The position numbers were made by a program, and so were the translations under genes. A stretch of DNA of 37,820 bases from Bacteroidota bacterium (GTDB taxonomy: Bacteria > Bacteroidota > Bacteroidia > Palsa-948). Below are positions 25,986-32,222 of the stretch, piece by piece. The first letter of the stretch is position 1; each line of letters begins with the position of its first letter. Location of the stretch: the NCBI GenBank assembly GCA_023251675.1, contig JAHEYJ010000007.1, positions 1 to 37,820 on the forward strand, given 5' to 3'. The notes under the pieces were generated by a model. The model was not told the origin of the DNA and did not search any database. It was given only the letters and a program-made list of their open reading frames with translations.

Positions 25986-26477
25986 TTATTTTTTCTCAAT
26001 TAAATCCATTCCGCACTTGAGGCATTTGCCGGGTTTATCCGACTTGACGTCGGGATGCATGGAGCAGGTGTACGAAATTCCATTCTGAACGGGAGCTTTG
26101 GTATCGGTTTTACCTTGTTTTGTTGAATCCTTCTGCTCATTGCTTCCGGTTTTGTTCTTGTCATCCATTCCGCCCATCATCGGGCACATCATTTTCATCC
26201 CTTTAGCATCTGACTTTTTCACAAGTGCCATCCCGCATTTAGGACAGTTGCCGGGTTTGTTGGATTGCACCTCGGGGTGCATCGGGCAAGTATATAAAGC
26301 GGTATCCGTTTTGGCGGTTGTGTTATTTGAAGATTTTTGGTTTTCAGTTGGTTCATTCTTGCTTTTATCTTTTTGTGCAGAAGCTTTCATTCCCCCGCAC
26401 ATTTGGCTGTAAGCGGTAGCGGCAAAGCAAAGCCATGTTGCGATCGCGGCGGTTTTTAAGATGTTTGTTGTTTTCAT
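25986..26477 (-). CDS. Periplasmic protein with two HMBDs
   Basis: The 163-aa protein has a signal peptide ending near ATAYSQ, then a CGGM motif. HMBD 1 is at residues 62-88 (YTCPMHPEV, CPKCGMALVKK) and HMBD 2 at 136-163 (YTCSMHPDV, CLKCGMDLIEKK). Between them is a Cys/Met-rich centre (MKMMCPMMGGM, residues 94-104) flanked by hydrophilic Lys/Asp/Asn linkers. This makes a flexible, multivalent soft-metal binder, probably for copper or silver. It follows the CusA N-half stop by 14 bases and precedes the small HMBD lipoprotein by 19. Confidence 0.87.
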   Translation of the reverse strand: MKTTNILKTAAIATWLCFAATAYSQMCGGMKASAQKDKSKNEPTENQKSSNNTTAKTDTALYTCPMHPEVQSNKPGNCPKCGMALVKKSDAKGMKMMCPMMGGMDDKNKTGSNEQKDSTKQGKTDTKAPVQNGISYTCSMHPDVKSDKPGKCLKCGMDLIEKK

Positions 26478-26491
26478 AATTTTTATTTTAT

Positions 26492-27763
26492 TTACTTTTT
26501 GTTTTGTTCTTCTGCCAGGTGTCGGTACGCGTTTTCCACCATCATGATCCCGTCATCCACCACTACACCGATAGCCAGCGCAATTCCGGTGATCGACATG
26601 ATGTTGGAGGAGATCCCAAAGGCGTTCAGTAAAATAAAGCTGGCGGCAATGGAAACAGGGATCTGAATGATGATCACAAAGGCGCTTCTGAAATGAAATA
26701 AGAAGATCAGGACAATGAGCGATACGACGATCATTTCTTCTATGATCGTTTTTTTGACCGAAGAAATACTTGCTTCGATCAGCTCGCTGCGGTCATAGGC
26801 TGTTTTGAATTTTATTCCGTCGGGAAGTCCTTTTTCAATATCGGTGAGTTTTATTTTTACTCTTTTGATCACTTCATCGGCATTTTCCCCATAACGCATC
26901 ACCACGATGCCGCCAACTACTTCTCCCTCGCCGTTCTCATCAAAGATTCCAAGACGCAGATCGCCTCCCATCTGAATGCTGGAGGAAACCATGCCAAGCG
27001 TAATGGGTGTTGTGCCATCTTTTCCGACCGCTATGTTCTCGATTTCCTCTTTTGATTTAATATATCCTAAGCCGCGAACTATATAGGCCATGTCACTCAT
27101 TTCGAATTTCCTTCCGCCTACATCGTTGTTGTTCGATTTCACTGCTTTTAAAACATCCATCAGTGATACGTTGTAATAATTTAATTTATGCGGATCGATG
27201 TTGATTTGGTATTGTTTCTGAAATCCGCCGAAAGAGGCGACTTCAGCGACGCCTTTGACGGTTTGCAATCCATATTTAATGTACCAGTCCTGAAGTGCGC
27301 GCAATTCGCCCAGATCGTATCCCTTTGCCTCAAGGGCATACCAAAAAATATGTCCTACACCGGTTCCATCCGGACCAAGCGTCGGTGAAACCCCTTCGGG
27401 AAGCAAGCGCTGGGCATAATTTAACCGTTCAAGAACACGGGTGCGAGCCCAGTAAATGTCAACATTGTCTTCAAAGATCACATAGACAAAACTCATCCCG
27501 AACATGGAGGATCCCCGCACTGTTTTTATTTTCGGAATGCTCTGCAAATTCGAAACAAGCGGATACGTCACCTGGTCTTCGATCACCTGCGGGCTGCGCC
27601 CCATCCATTCAGTGAAAACAATGACCTGGTTTTCAGACACGTCCGGTATAGCATCAATAGGATTGTTCTTTACCGACCATGCGCCCCAGCCAAAAAGGGC
27701 GGCGCTGATCAGCAGAACTATCCAGCGATTGCGGAATGAAAAGGCGATAAGGTATTTTACCAT
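26492..27763 (-). CDS. CusA-type RND pump, N-terminal half
   Basis: The 423-aa protein begins MVKYLIAFSFRNRWIVLL and covers membrane helix 1, the first large periplasmic region (NQVIVFTEWMGRSP, YWARTRVLERL) and helices 2-4. The helix-4 aspartate of the proton relay is present as D403 (VVVDDGIMMVENAYRHL). It ends EEQNKK and a stop, exactly where the intact family continues through a cytoplasmic loop to the part encoded at 23817-25736. Its start overlaps the stop of the HMA protein (TAATG). No frameshift or decay is visible. It should be inactive alone and needs the C-half to complete the pump. Confidence 0.9.
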   Translation of the reverse strand: MVKYLIAFSFRNRWIVLLISAALFGWGAWSVKNNPIDAIPDVSENQVIVFTEWMGRSPQVIEDQVTYPLVSNLQSIPKIKTVRGSSMFGMSFVYVIFEDNVDIYWARTRVLERLNYAQRLLPEGVSPTLGPDGTGVGHIFWYALEAKGYDLGELRALQDWYIKYGLQTVKGVAEVASFGGFQKQYQINIDPHKLNYYNVSLMDVLKAVKSNNNDVGGRKFEMSDMAYIVRGLGYIKSKEEIENIAVGKDGTTPITLGMVSSSIQMGGDLRLGIFDENGEGEVVGGIVVMRYGENADEVIKRVKIKLTDIEKGLPDGIKFKTAYDRSELIEASISSVKKTIIEEMIVVSLIVLIFLFHFRSAFVIIIQIPVSIAASFILLNAFGISSNIMSITGIALAIGVVVDDGIMMVENAYRHLAEEQNKK

Positions 27764-28110
27764 TATTTATCTTTTTTCGGACGATCGTACTGGCAACATG
27801 AATGAAGGCTGCTGTACGCTTTGTCAGGCGCTGTAGCGTATTCATTATCATATCCGACTGAAGCGATCTTTTCTCCAATTTGTTTGATATTGGTTTTTGA
27901 AGGATCATAAGTCACCACCATCTTTTTGGTGTCCTTGTTCCAGTTTTTTGAAATGATGCCGTCTTTTTTACTTAACGAGCTTTCAATAGTTGTTTTACAC
28001 ATGCCGCAGTTGCCGTACACTTTAATGGTATCGGTTTTTTTGTCCTGAGCGAGCAGCCCGGTGATGCCGGCTGCAAAACACCATAACAGCGTGATGATTT
28101 TTGTTTTCAT
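27763..28110 (-). CDS. Periplasmic heavy-metal-associated (HMA) protein
   Basis: The 115-aa protein has a signal peptide (MKTKIITLLWCFAAGITGLLA), so its HMA fold acts in the periplasm, unlike cytoplasmic CopZ. The metal motif is CGMC (C35 and C38). The domain continues with the HMA pattern to VGYDNEYATAPDKAY. A second thiol pair, HSCCQ, lies near the C-terminus. It is the first gene of the packed run; its TAA overlaps the ATG of the CusA N-half by one base (TAATG). It probably carries Cu(I) or Ag(I) to the pump or adaptors. Confidence 0.87.
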   Translation of the reverse strand: MKTKIITLLWCFAAGITGLLAQDKKTDTIKVYGNCGMCKTTIESSLSKKDGIISKNWNKDTKKMVVTYDPSKTNIKQIGEKIASVGYDNEYATAPDKAYSSLHSCCQYDRPKKDK

Positions 28111-28146
28111 TTTATTTGTTTTTTAAAAGGTTAAACTAACAGTGAA

Positions 28147-28163
28147 TGCATTGGCCTAATGCA
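28147..28163. promoter_or_regulatory. Inverted repeat upstream of the efflux operon
   Basis: TGCATT and AATGCA form 6-bp arms around a 5-base centre, 37 bases upstream of the HMA gene ATG. The position suits an operator for a metal-responsive repressor, but no regulator gene is present in the window and no -7 box is convincing here. Confidence 0.3.
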
Positions 28164-28169
28164 AAATCA

Positions 28170-28196
28170 AATCAAGTCCGCCAAAGCGGATTGATT
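28170..28196 (-). terminator. Hairpin between HYC_CC_PP gene and efflux operon
   Basis: The stem is AATCAA-TCCGC with GCGGA-(bulged C)-TTGATT around loop TTTG on the minus strand, followed by the moderately T-rich TGATTTTGC. It is probably a weak terminator or attenuator that would separate the first gene from the efflux run. Confidence 0.5.
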
Positions 28197-28216
28197 CAAA
28201 AAATACAGGAAGGAGA

Positions 28217-28588
28217 TCAGATCAGGAAAGAATGGAACGCAACAACCCGGTCCGGAAATATCGGAGGTGGAGAGTGGTTGCTGAAAAGGCGATAAGCAGC
28301 AGAACTTGGTACAGCGATTAAAGAAGAAGAATTCAGGACAATAGCAATTGCGTCAAACTTTTCAATATTAAAATGAGAAGCAGGAGAGAAGTCGTCAGTG
28401 ATCTTTACATGAACCTGGGCGTTCTTGCAGCAGCTTTTCTTCATTTTGTTGCTTTTTTTGCAGCAACAGCCTTTTTTAGAAAAAGATATTGAAGTAAGAT
28501 TCTTTCCGCAGAAATGAGAATTGATCGTCATTCCCATAGCGCTGGTAAGGAAAACAAAAGAAAGAAATATGGAGAAGATCTTTTTCAC
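28217..28588 (-). CDS. HYC_CC_PP family protein
   Basis: With a GTG start at 28588 the protein is 123 aa, beginning (M)KKIFSIFLSFVFLTSAMG, a signal peptide. The family's three landmarks are visible: HFC at 25-27 (usually HYC), the CCC/CC clusters (KKGCCCKK and KKSCCKN), and PPP near the C-terminus (HSPPPIFP). The role of this Bacteroidota family is not known to me. The cysteine-rich centre and its position before the HMA/Cus genes suggest metal binding. An upstream TTG start (28636) is rejected because it coincides with the -33 element of a strong promoter. Confidence 0.75.
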   Translation of the reverse strand: MKKIFSIFLSFVFLTSAMGMTINSHFCGKNLTSISFSKKGCCCKKSNKMKKSCCKNAQVHVKITDDFSPASHFNIEKFDAIAIVLNSSSLIAVPSSAAYRLFSNHSPPPIFPDRVVAFHSFLI

Positions 28589-28606
28589 AAATAAAATACT
28601 TGTAAA

Positions 28607-28636
28607 CAAAGATACACTTAAGAAATGAAAAGCCAA
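28607..28636 (-). promoter_or_regulatory. Promoter of the HYC_CC_PP gene (TTG-N19-TATCTTTG)
   Basis: TTG at 28636-28634, exactly 19 bases, and TATCTTTG at 28614-28607 match the Bacteroidota housekeeping promoter consensus perfectly. Transcription would start about 10-15 bases before the GTG at 28588. It may also drive the downstream efflux run through the weak hairpin at 28170. Confidence 0.75.
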
Positions 28637-28689
28637 TCAAAAATTTAAAATATCTTTTAAAAGCTTTAAATTTTAAATAAAAGATGGGA

Positions 28690-28887
28690 TTACCTGCAAA
28701 GAATGATTTTTTTCTTGAAGGTCTCCTTCTCTGTTGTAATCCTCAGAAAATAAATGCCGCGAGGAGCATTGAGCGTGACTGTTTCCTGGGTATGGGTTAC
28801 GGAAACCTGAAGGATGGATTGGCCGAGCACATTAACTATTTCCAGGGCTTGTGCATTGGATGGCAGGTTTTTGATCCTGATATGCAA
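28690..28887 (-). pseudogene. Detached T9SS sorting-domain remnant
   Basis: This frame encodes the end of a T9SS sorting domain: LPSNAQALEIVNVLGQSI, then GIYFLRITTEKETFKKK and stop. It lies directly downstream of the thioredoxin-like gene but in the -1 frame relative to it. The linker with the usual YPNP motif is missing. There is no start signal, so it is probably not translated. Compared with the intact paralogue at 15516, about 25 residues of linker seem to be deleted. Confidence 0.65.
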
Positions 28888-29378
28888 AAGTTTTTAATTG
28901 CAGCGGCCACCAGCGCTGTATCCCCGGTAGGAAATCCATGATTGTTGAGATATAATAACTGGTGTGTATTTCCTGCGGCAACCGCAACGGTTGGCATTCC
29001 AAATCCGCCATAATAGGCTACCTGGGCTGCGCCTGAATCAAACGGAACAGAAGAAAATCCGTTGGTGTTATACCAGTTTAACACAACATTGCAATGGGAA
29101 TTATCATTAAATACAGTTTGATAGTATCTCACTTTCCCGCAGGTTGCTTTAAGTTCTTTATACATTGAATCAAGGGCTTTGCCTGCAACAATGCAAGGGG
29201 CGCATCCATCCATCCAGAACTCCATGATGATCGCATTGCCTGAATTAAGTTCACTGTAGAGGTTATGGAACTGCCCGTTGCAATCAATCATTGAAAAATC
29301 AAGCGCGGTAGTTGGCTGCGAAATGGCAGGAAGCCATCCTGAAAATAGGGATACTAGTAAAAAGATTGATTTTCTCAT
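28836..29378 (-). pseudogene. Thioredoxin-like secreted protein with lost T9SS domain
   Basis: The 180-aa reading frame starts MRKSIFLLVS with a signal peptide. It carries a thioredoxin-like domain with CAPC (C59-C62, DGCAPCIV), and resembles the intact protein at 15516-16292. It ends in unrelated residues (SGSKTCHPMHKPWK) after the frame changes near AAAAACTTTTGC. The sorting domain continues out of frame downstream. The Trx domain itself is complete, so a shortened periplasmic protein is possible, but secretion through T9SS should be lost. A single-base sequencing error could restore the frame but not the missing YPNP linker. Confidence 0.65.
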
Positions 29379-29396
29379 TTCGGTCAATGATCAAGA

Positions 29397-29426
29397 CAAA
29401 GGTACTTTTTTAATTTCTTCTACAAA
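29397..29426 (-). promoter_or_regulatory. Promoter of the damaged thioredoxin-like gene
   Basis: TACCTTTG (29404-29397) is an exact -7 box, and TTTG lies 18 bases upstream (29426-29423). It is divergent from mdh. That the promoter is intact suggests the gene damage is recent or that the truncated product is still made. Confidence 0.6.
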
Positions 29427-29520
29427 GATGATGGTTAGACACCTTTTTCGTATGAACATTTTTCTATATTTACGCCCGAACTCTAACGTAGAAAATAAAA
29501 ACAAAAAAAATTATTTCAAA

Positions 29521-30459
29521 ATGAAAATAACTGTAGTAGGAGCAGGAAATGTTGGCGCTACTTGCGCTGATGTGATCGCTCAAAGAGATTATGCCAATGA
29601 AGTTTGGCTCCTGGACATTAAACCCAATTATGCAGAAGGAAAAGCGCTTGACATTGCTCAGGCTGCACCTATTCATCTGTATGATTCACGTGTAAAAGGC
29701 GTAACGAATGATTATTCCAAAACTGCTAAATCGGATATTGTCGTTATCACTTCGGGACTTCCGCGTAAACCCGGTATGAGCCGCGATGACCTTATTTCAA
29801 CGAATGCCGGCATTGTGAAATCAGTTACTGAAAATATCTTGAAGTATTCTCCGGACACAATTATCATTATTGTCAGCAATCCGCTGGATGTGATGACCTA
29901 TTGCGCCTATCTCACAGCGAAAAAACCCTCTTCAAAAGTTTTCGGAATGGCAGGCATACTGGACACGGCACGTTACCGTGCTTTCCTGGCAGAGGAATTA
30001 AATTGTTCTGTCAAAGATATTCAGGCAGTTCTGATGGGCGGCCACGGCGACACCATGGTTCCGCTGCCGCGTTATACAACTGTTGGCGGAATTCCGGTAA
30101 CCGAACTCGTTGCGAAAGATAAGCTCGATGCGATCATTGACCGTACAAAGAAAGGCGGAGGAGAAATTGTAAACCTCCTTGGGACTTCTGCCTGGTATGC
30201 TCCGGGTGCTGCTGCTGCACAAATGGCGGAAGCGATCGCGCTTGACCAAAAAAGGATTTTCCCCGTTTGCGCTCTGCTTAACGGTGAATACGGAATGAAG
30301 GACATTTACCTTGGCGTCCCCGTTGTTCTTGGCAAAAATGGTATCGAGAAGATCATTGAGCTTAAGCTGAATGCGGAAGAGAAGAAACTCCTGGATTCAT
30401 CTGCAAAAGCAGTGAAAGAAGTAATGACGGTGCTTGATAATATGAAAGTGCTTGCCTGA
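29521..30459 (+). CDS. mdh: Malate dehydrogenase
   Basis: This TCA-cycle enzyme interconverts malate and oxaloacetate with NAD. The start at 29521 (MKITVVGAGNVGATCADVI) gives 312 aa, the LDH-like MDH length. The nucleotide motif GAGNVG is at 7-12, the substrate arginines R82 and R88 are in GLPRKPGMSRDD, and N120, D148, R151 and catalytic H175 (GGHGDTM) follow. R82 instead of glutamine supports malate over lactate specificity. The frame is open upstream, but that part reads through the divergent promoter. An intrinsic terminator follows the stop. Confidence 0.97.
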   Translation: MKITVVGAGNVGATCADVIAQRDYANEVWLLDIKPNYAEGKALDIAQAAPIHLYDSRVKGVTNDYSKTAKSDIVVITSGLPRKPGMSRDDLISTNAGIVKSVTENILKYSPDTIIIIVSNPLDVMTYCAYLTAKKPSSKVFGMAGILDTARYRAFLAEELNCSVKDIQAVLMGGHGDTMVPLPRYTTVGGIPVTELVAKDKLDAIIDRTKKGGGEIVNLLGTSAWYAPGAAAAQMAEAIALDQKRIFPVCALLNGEYGMKDIYLGVPVVLGKNGIEKIIELKLNAEEKKLLDSSAKAVKEVMTVLDNMKVLA

Positions 30460-30490
30460 TAAAATACGAACTCTTTAAAAATAAATAAAA

Positions 30491-30517
30491 GGGCTGAAGA
30501 TTCTTCAGTCCTTTTTT
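30491..30517 (+). terminator. Intrinsic terminator of mdh
   Basis: GGGCTGAAG and CTTCAGTCC form a 9-bp stem (one G-T pair) around loop ATT, followed by six T residues. The T-run ends directly at the ATG of the next gene (30518), so terminator and translation start abut. Confidence 0.85.
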
Positions 30518-30940
30518 ATGAAAGCAATTATTCCTATAAAAATTGTAAAGCTTGAAGACGGGCTGCATCTTCTGATCTCGATCCGGATCAACGGGAAGAA
30601 AGGCAGGGTGCTGATCGATACCGGCGCGTCGCATACGGTTTTTGATAAATCAAAGATCTCCCGGTTTTTGAAACTGGAAAAGCTGGAGAGTCATGAAAAG
30701 CTTTCAACAGGGTTGGGCACCAATGCAATGAAAAGCCACCTTGTTGTTATTGAGAAAATTGAAATAGGAAGATTACCTATCAGTAAATATAAAAGTGTGG
30801 TCATTGATTTGTCTCATGTGAATACGGCGTACGCTCAGTTGAAGATAAAACCGATAGATGGCGTCCTCGGCTCTGATCTCCTGAGAAAATACCAAGCAGT
30901 GATCGATTACGGGAAAAGAAAATTAACGCTGGTTAGTTAG
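30518..30940 (+). CDS. Retropepsin-like aspartic protease
   Basis: The 140-aa soluble protein carries a single aspartic-protease motif, LIDTGASHTVFD (D34). The flap and hydrophobic-hydrophobic-glycine motif IDGVLGSDLL lie near residues 113-122. With one catalytic aspartate it should act as a homodimer, like retroviral proteases and the single-domain bacterial members. No signal peptide is visible. The start MKAIIPIKIVKLEDG fits the family's usual N-terminus. The substrate is unknown. The ATG touches the T-run of the mdh terminator, so read-through transcripts would place a stable hairpin over its ribosome-binding region. Confidence 0.82.
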   Translation: MKAIIPIKIVKLEDGLHLLISIRINGKKGRVLIDTGASHTVFDKSKISRFLKLEKLESHEKLSTGLGTNAMKSHLVVIEKIEIGRLPISKYKSVVIDLSHVNTAYAQLKIKPIDGVLGSDLLRKYQAVIDYGKRKLTLVS

Positions 30941-30943
30941 CTT

Positions 30944-31348
30944 TCAGAGAAACCGATCCCTTGCATCTTCCGCAGGCACGATGCACCGGCCGTTCTTTTC
31001 CGCCCATTTATGCCGGTTGCGCGAAATGAAGTCGTAAAAAAAGTCACGGATAAATTCCGGCGTCAGAAGGAATACATAAAATAAAGGATAAAATCCACCC
31101 AGGTGATTTAATGCATGAAGCGCAGCAGCGGACTTCTGATAAACCTTGTCATCGCAGATCAGTATTACACTTTCTTCTTTTTCCGAGAGGTTGTATTGCC
31201 CCAGCAGTTTCTTTCCCGTTTCAGACTGCAATGGAGTAAATCTGAACTTCTTTTTTTTGTCGTGGCGGATAATGAAGTTTACCCAGTAGTTGCAATAGTT
31301 GCAGCAGCCGTCAAAGAGAAGAATGGGATGGGAATGTCCTGCTTTCAT
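30944..31348 (-). CDS. DCC-family (DUF393) thiol-disulfide oxidoreductase-like protein
   Basis: The 134-aa protein has the family signature DGCCNYC near the N-terminus (D13, C16, C19; LLFDGCCNYCNYWVNF). The body contains SETGKKLL and the late hydrophobic segment FYPLFYVFLLTPEFIRDF. The family is annotated as thioredoxin-like, but its physiological role is not established. It is convergent with the retropepsin gene, with only 3 bases between the stops, and divergent from the YdcF-like gene. Confidence 0.85.
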   Translation of the reverse strand: MKAGHSHPILLFDGCCNYCNYWVNFIIRHDKKKKFRFTPLQSETGKKLLGQYNLSEKEESVILICDDKVYQKSAAALHALNHLGGFYPLFYVFLLTPEFIRDFFYDFISRNRHKWAEKNGRCIVPAEDARDRFL

Positions 31349-31406
31349 TTTTGTTTGTTAAAGATACATTCCGGAATGAAAAGGTAAAAGTACGGAAACA
31401 GAAAGG

Positions 31407-31421
31407 ATTCGTAAATTCGTA
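31407..31421. repeat. ATTCGTA heptamer pair upstream of ydcF-like gene
   Basis: ATTCGTA is followed by AATTCGTA, two copies of the unit also found at 21.2, 33.96 and 34.02 kb, in the spacer between the DCC gene and the YdcF-like gene. Confidence 0.5.
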
Positions 31422-31442
31422 TGCAATTAGTAATTTATAAAT

Positions 31443-32210
31443 ATGTTTTTCTACATTTCTAAAATATTGTCTTTTCTCACCATGCCGGTGGTTTGGGTCT
31501 TTGCATTGATGTTGATTGCGCTGTTGTCAAAAAATCCAAAAAGAAAAAAAAGAAGCCTGATATGGGCGATAAGCCTTTTTTATTTTTTCTCCAACGCATT
31601 TATTCTTGACGAGGTGAACAGGGCATGGGAGGTTCCGGGTATGCATTATAAAGACCTTCAAACCTATGATGCGGGAATTGTGCTTGGCGGCATTTTGGAA
31701 TACGATATGAGCTTTGACCGCATAAAATTCCAGCATGGGGCCGACCGATTGTTTCAGGCAATTGAATTATACAAAACAGGAGTCATCAAAAAAGTTTTTT
31801 TTGTCGGTGGAAGCGGAAGCATCGAATTCCCTTATTTAAAAGAAGGAATGTTTGTCCGCAGGTATCTCCTGACCGTTGGCATCCCGGACAAAGATATCTG
31901 GATCGAAAATGAATCGCGGAATACGCGGGAGAATGCTGTGAACGCACTTGCTTTTCTGAATTCACACGACTATCAGTCAGGAAATTTTCTTCTGATCACC
32001 TCGGCTTATCATATGCGCAGGGCGACGGGCTGTTTTAATAAGGTAGGGATTAAAGTAACTCCTTACAGCGTGGAGAGGAATGCAGGCCCTGACAGGCGCT
32101 ATACGTTAGATCATCTCCTGGTTCCGAATGTCCAAACCCTGATGTGGTGGGAAGCGCTCATTCACGAATGGATCGGAATGACCATTTATAAGATCAAAGG
32201 ATACGCGTAG
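31443..32210 (+). CDS. YdcF/ElyC-like DUF218 membrane protein
   Basis: The 255-aa protein has two N-terminal membrane helices (about residues 5-27 and 38-56), then a DUF218 domain. It contains YDAGIVLGG, VFFVGGSGS, and the signature ESRNTRENAVNA followed by LLITSAYHMRRA. ElyC-type members influence envelope polysaccharide and peptidoglycan assembly in E. coli. The equivalence here is at family level only. The start is the ATG at 31443. No operon partner is evident; it is convergent with the M1 peptidase gene, 12 bases away. Confidence 0.85.
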   Translation: MFFYISKILSFLTMPVVWVFALMLIALLSKNPKRKKRSLIWAISLFYFFSNAFILDEVNRAWEVPGMHYKDLQTYDAGIVLGGILEYDMSFDRIKFQHGADRLFQAIELYKTGVIKKVFFVGGSGSIEFPYLKEGMFVRRYLLTVGIPDKDIWIENESRNTRENAVNALAFLNSHDYQSGNFLLITSAYHMRRATGCFNKVGIKVTPYSVERNAGPDRRYTLDHLLVPNVQTLMWWEALIHEWIGMTIYKIKGYA

Positions 32211-32222
32211 GGGTAGGGATAT

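Noticed and set aside
25737-26491. CusA split explained by a simple frameshift or sequencing error
   Set aside because: Two complete genes with their own signal peptides lie between the halves, and both halves have clean ends. One or two base errors cannot produce this.
28589-28636. TTG start for the HYC_CC_PP gene
   Set aside because: The TTG is the -33 element of a perfect promoter whose transcript begins downstream of it.
28880-28905. Programmed -1 ribosomal frameshift joining the Trx domain to its sorting domain
   Set aside because: The site reads ATT AAA AAC TTT TGC, which does not fit the X XXY YYZ slippery pattern in the zero frame. The YPNP linker would still be missing.
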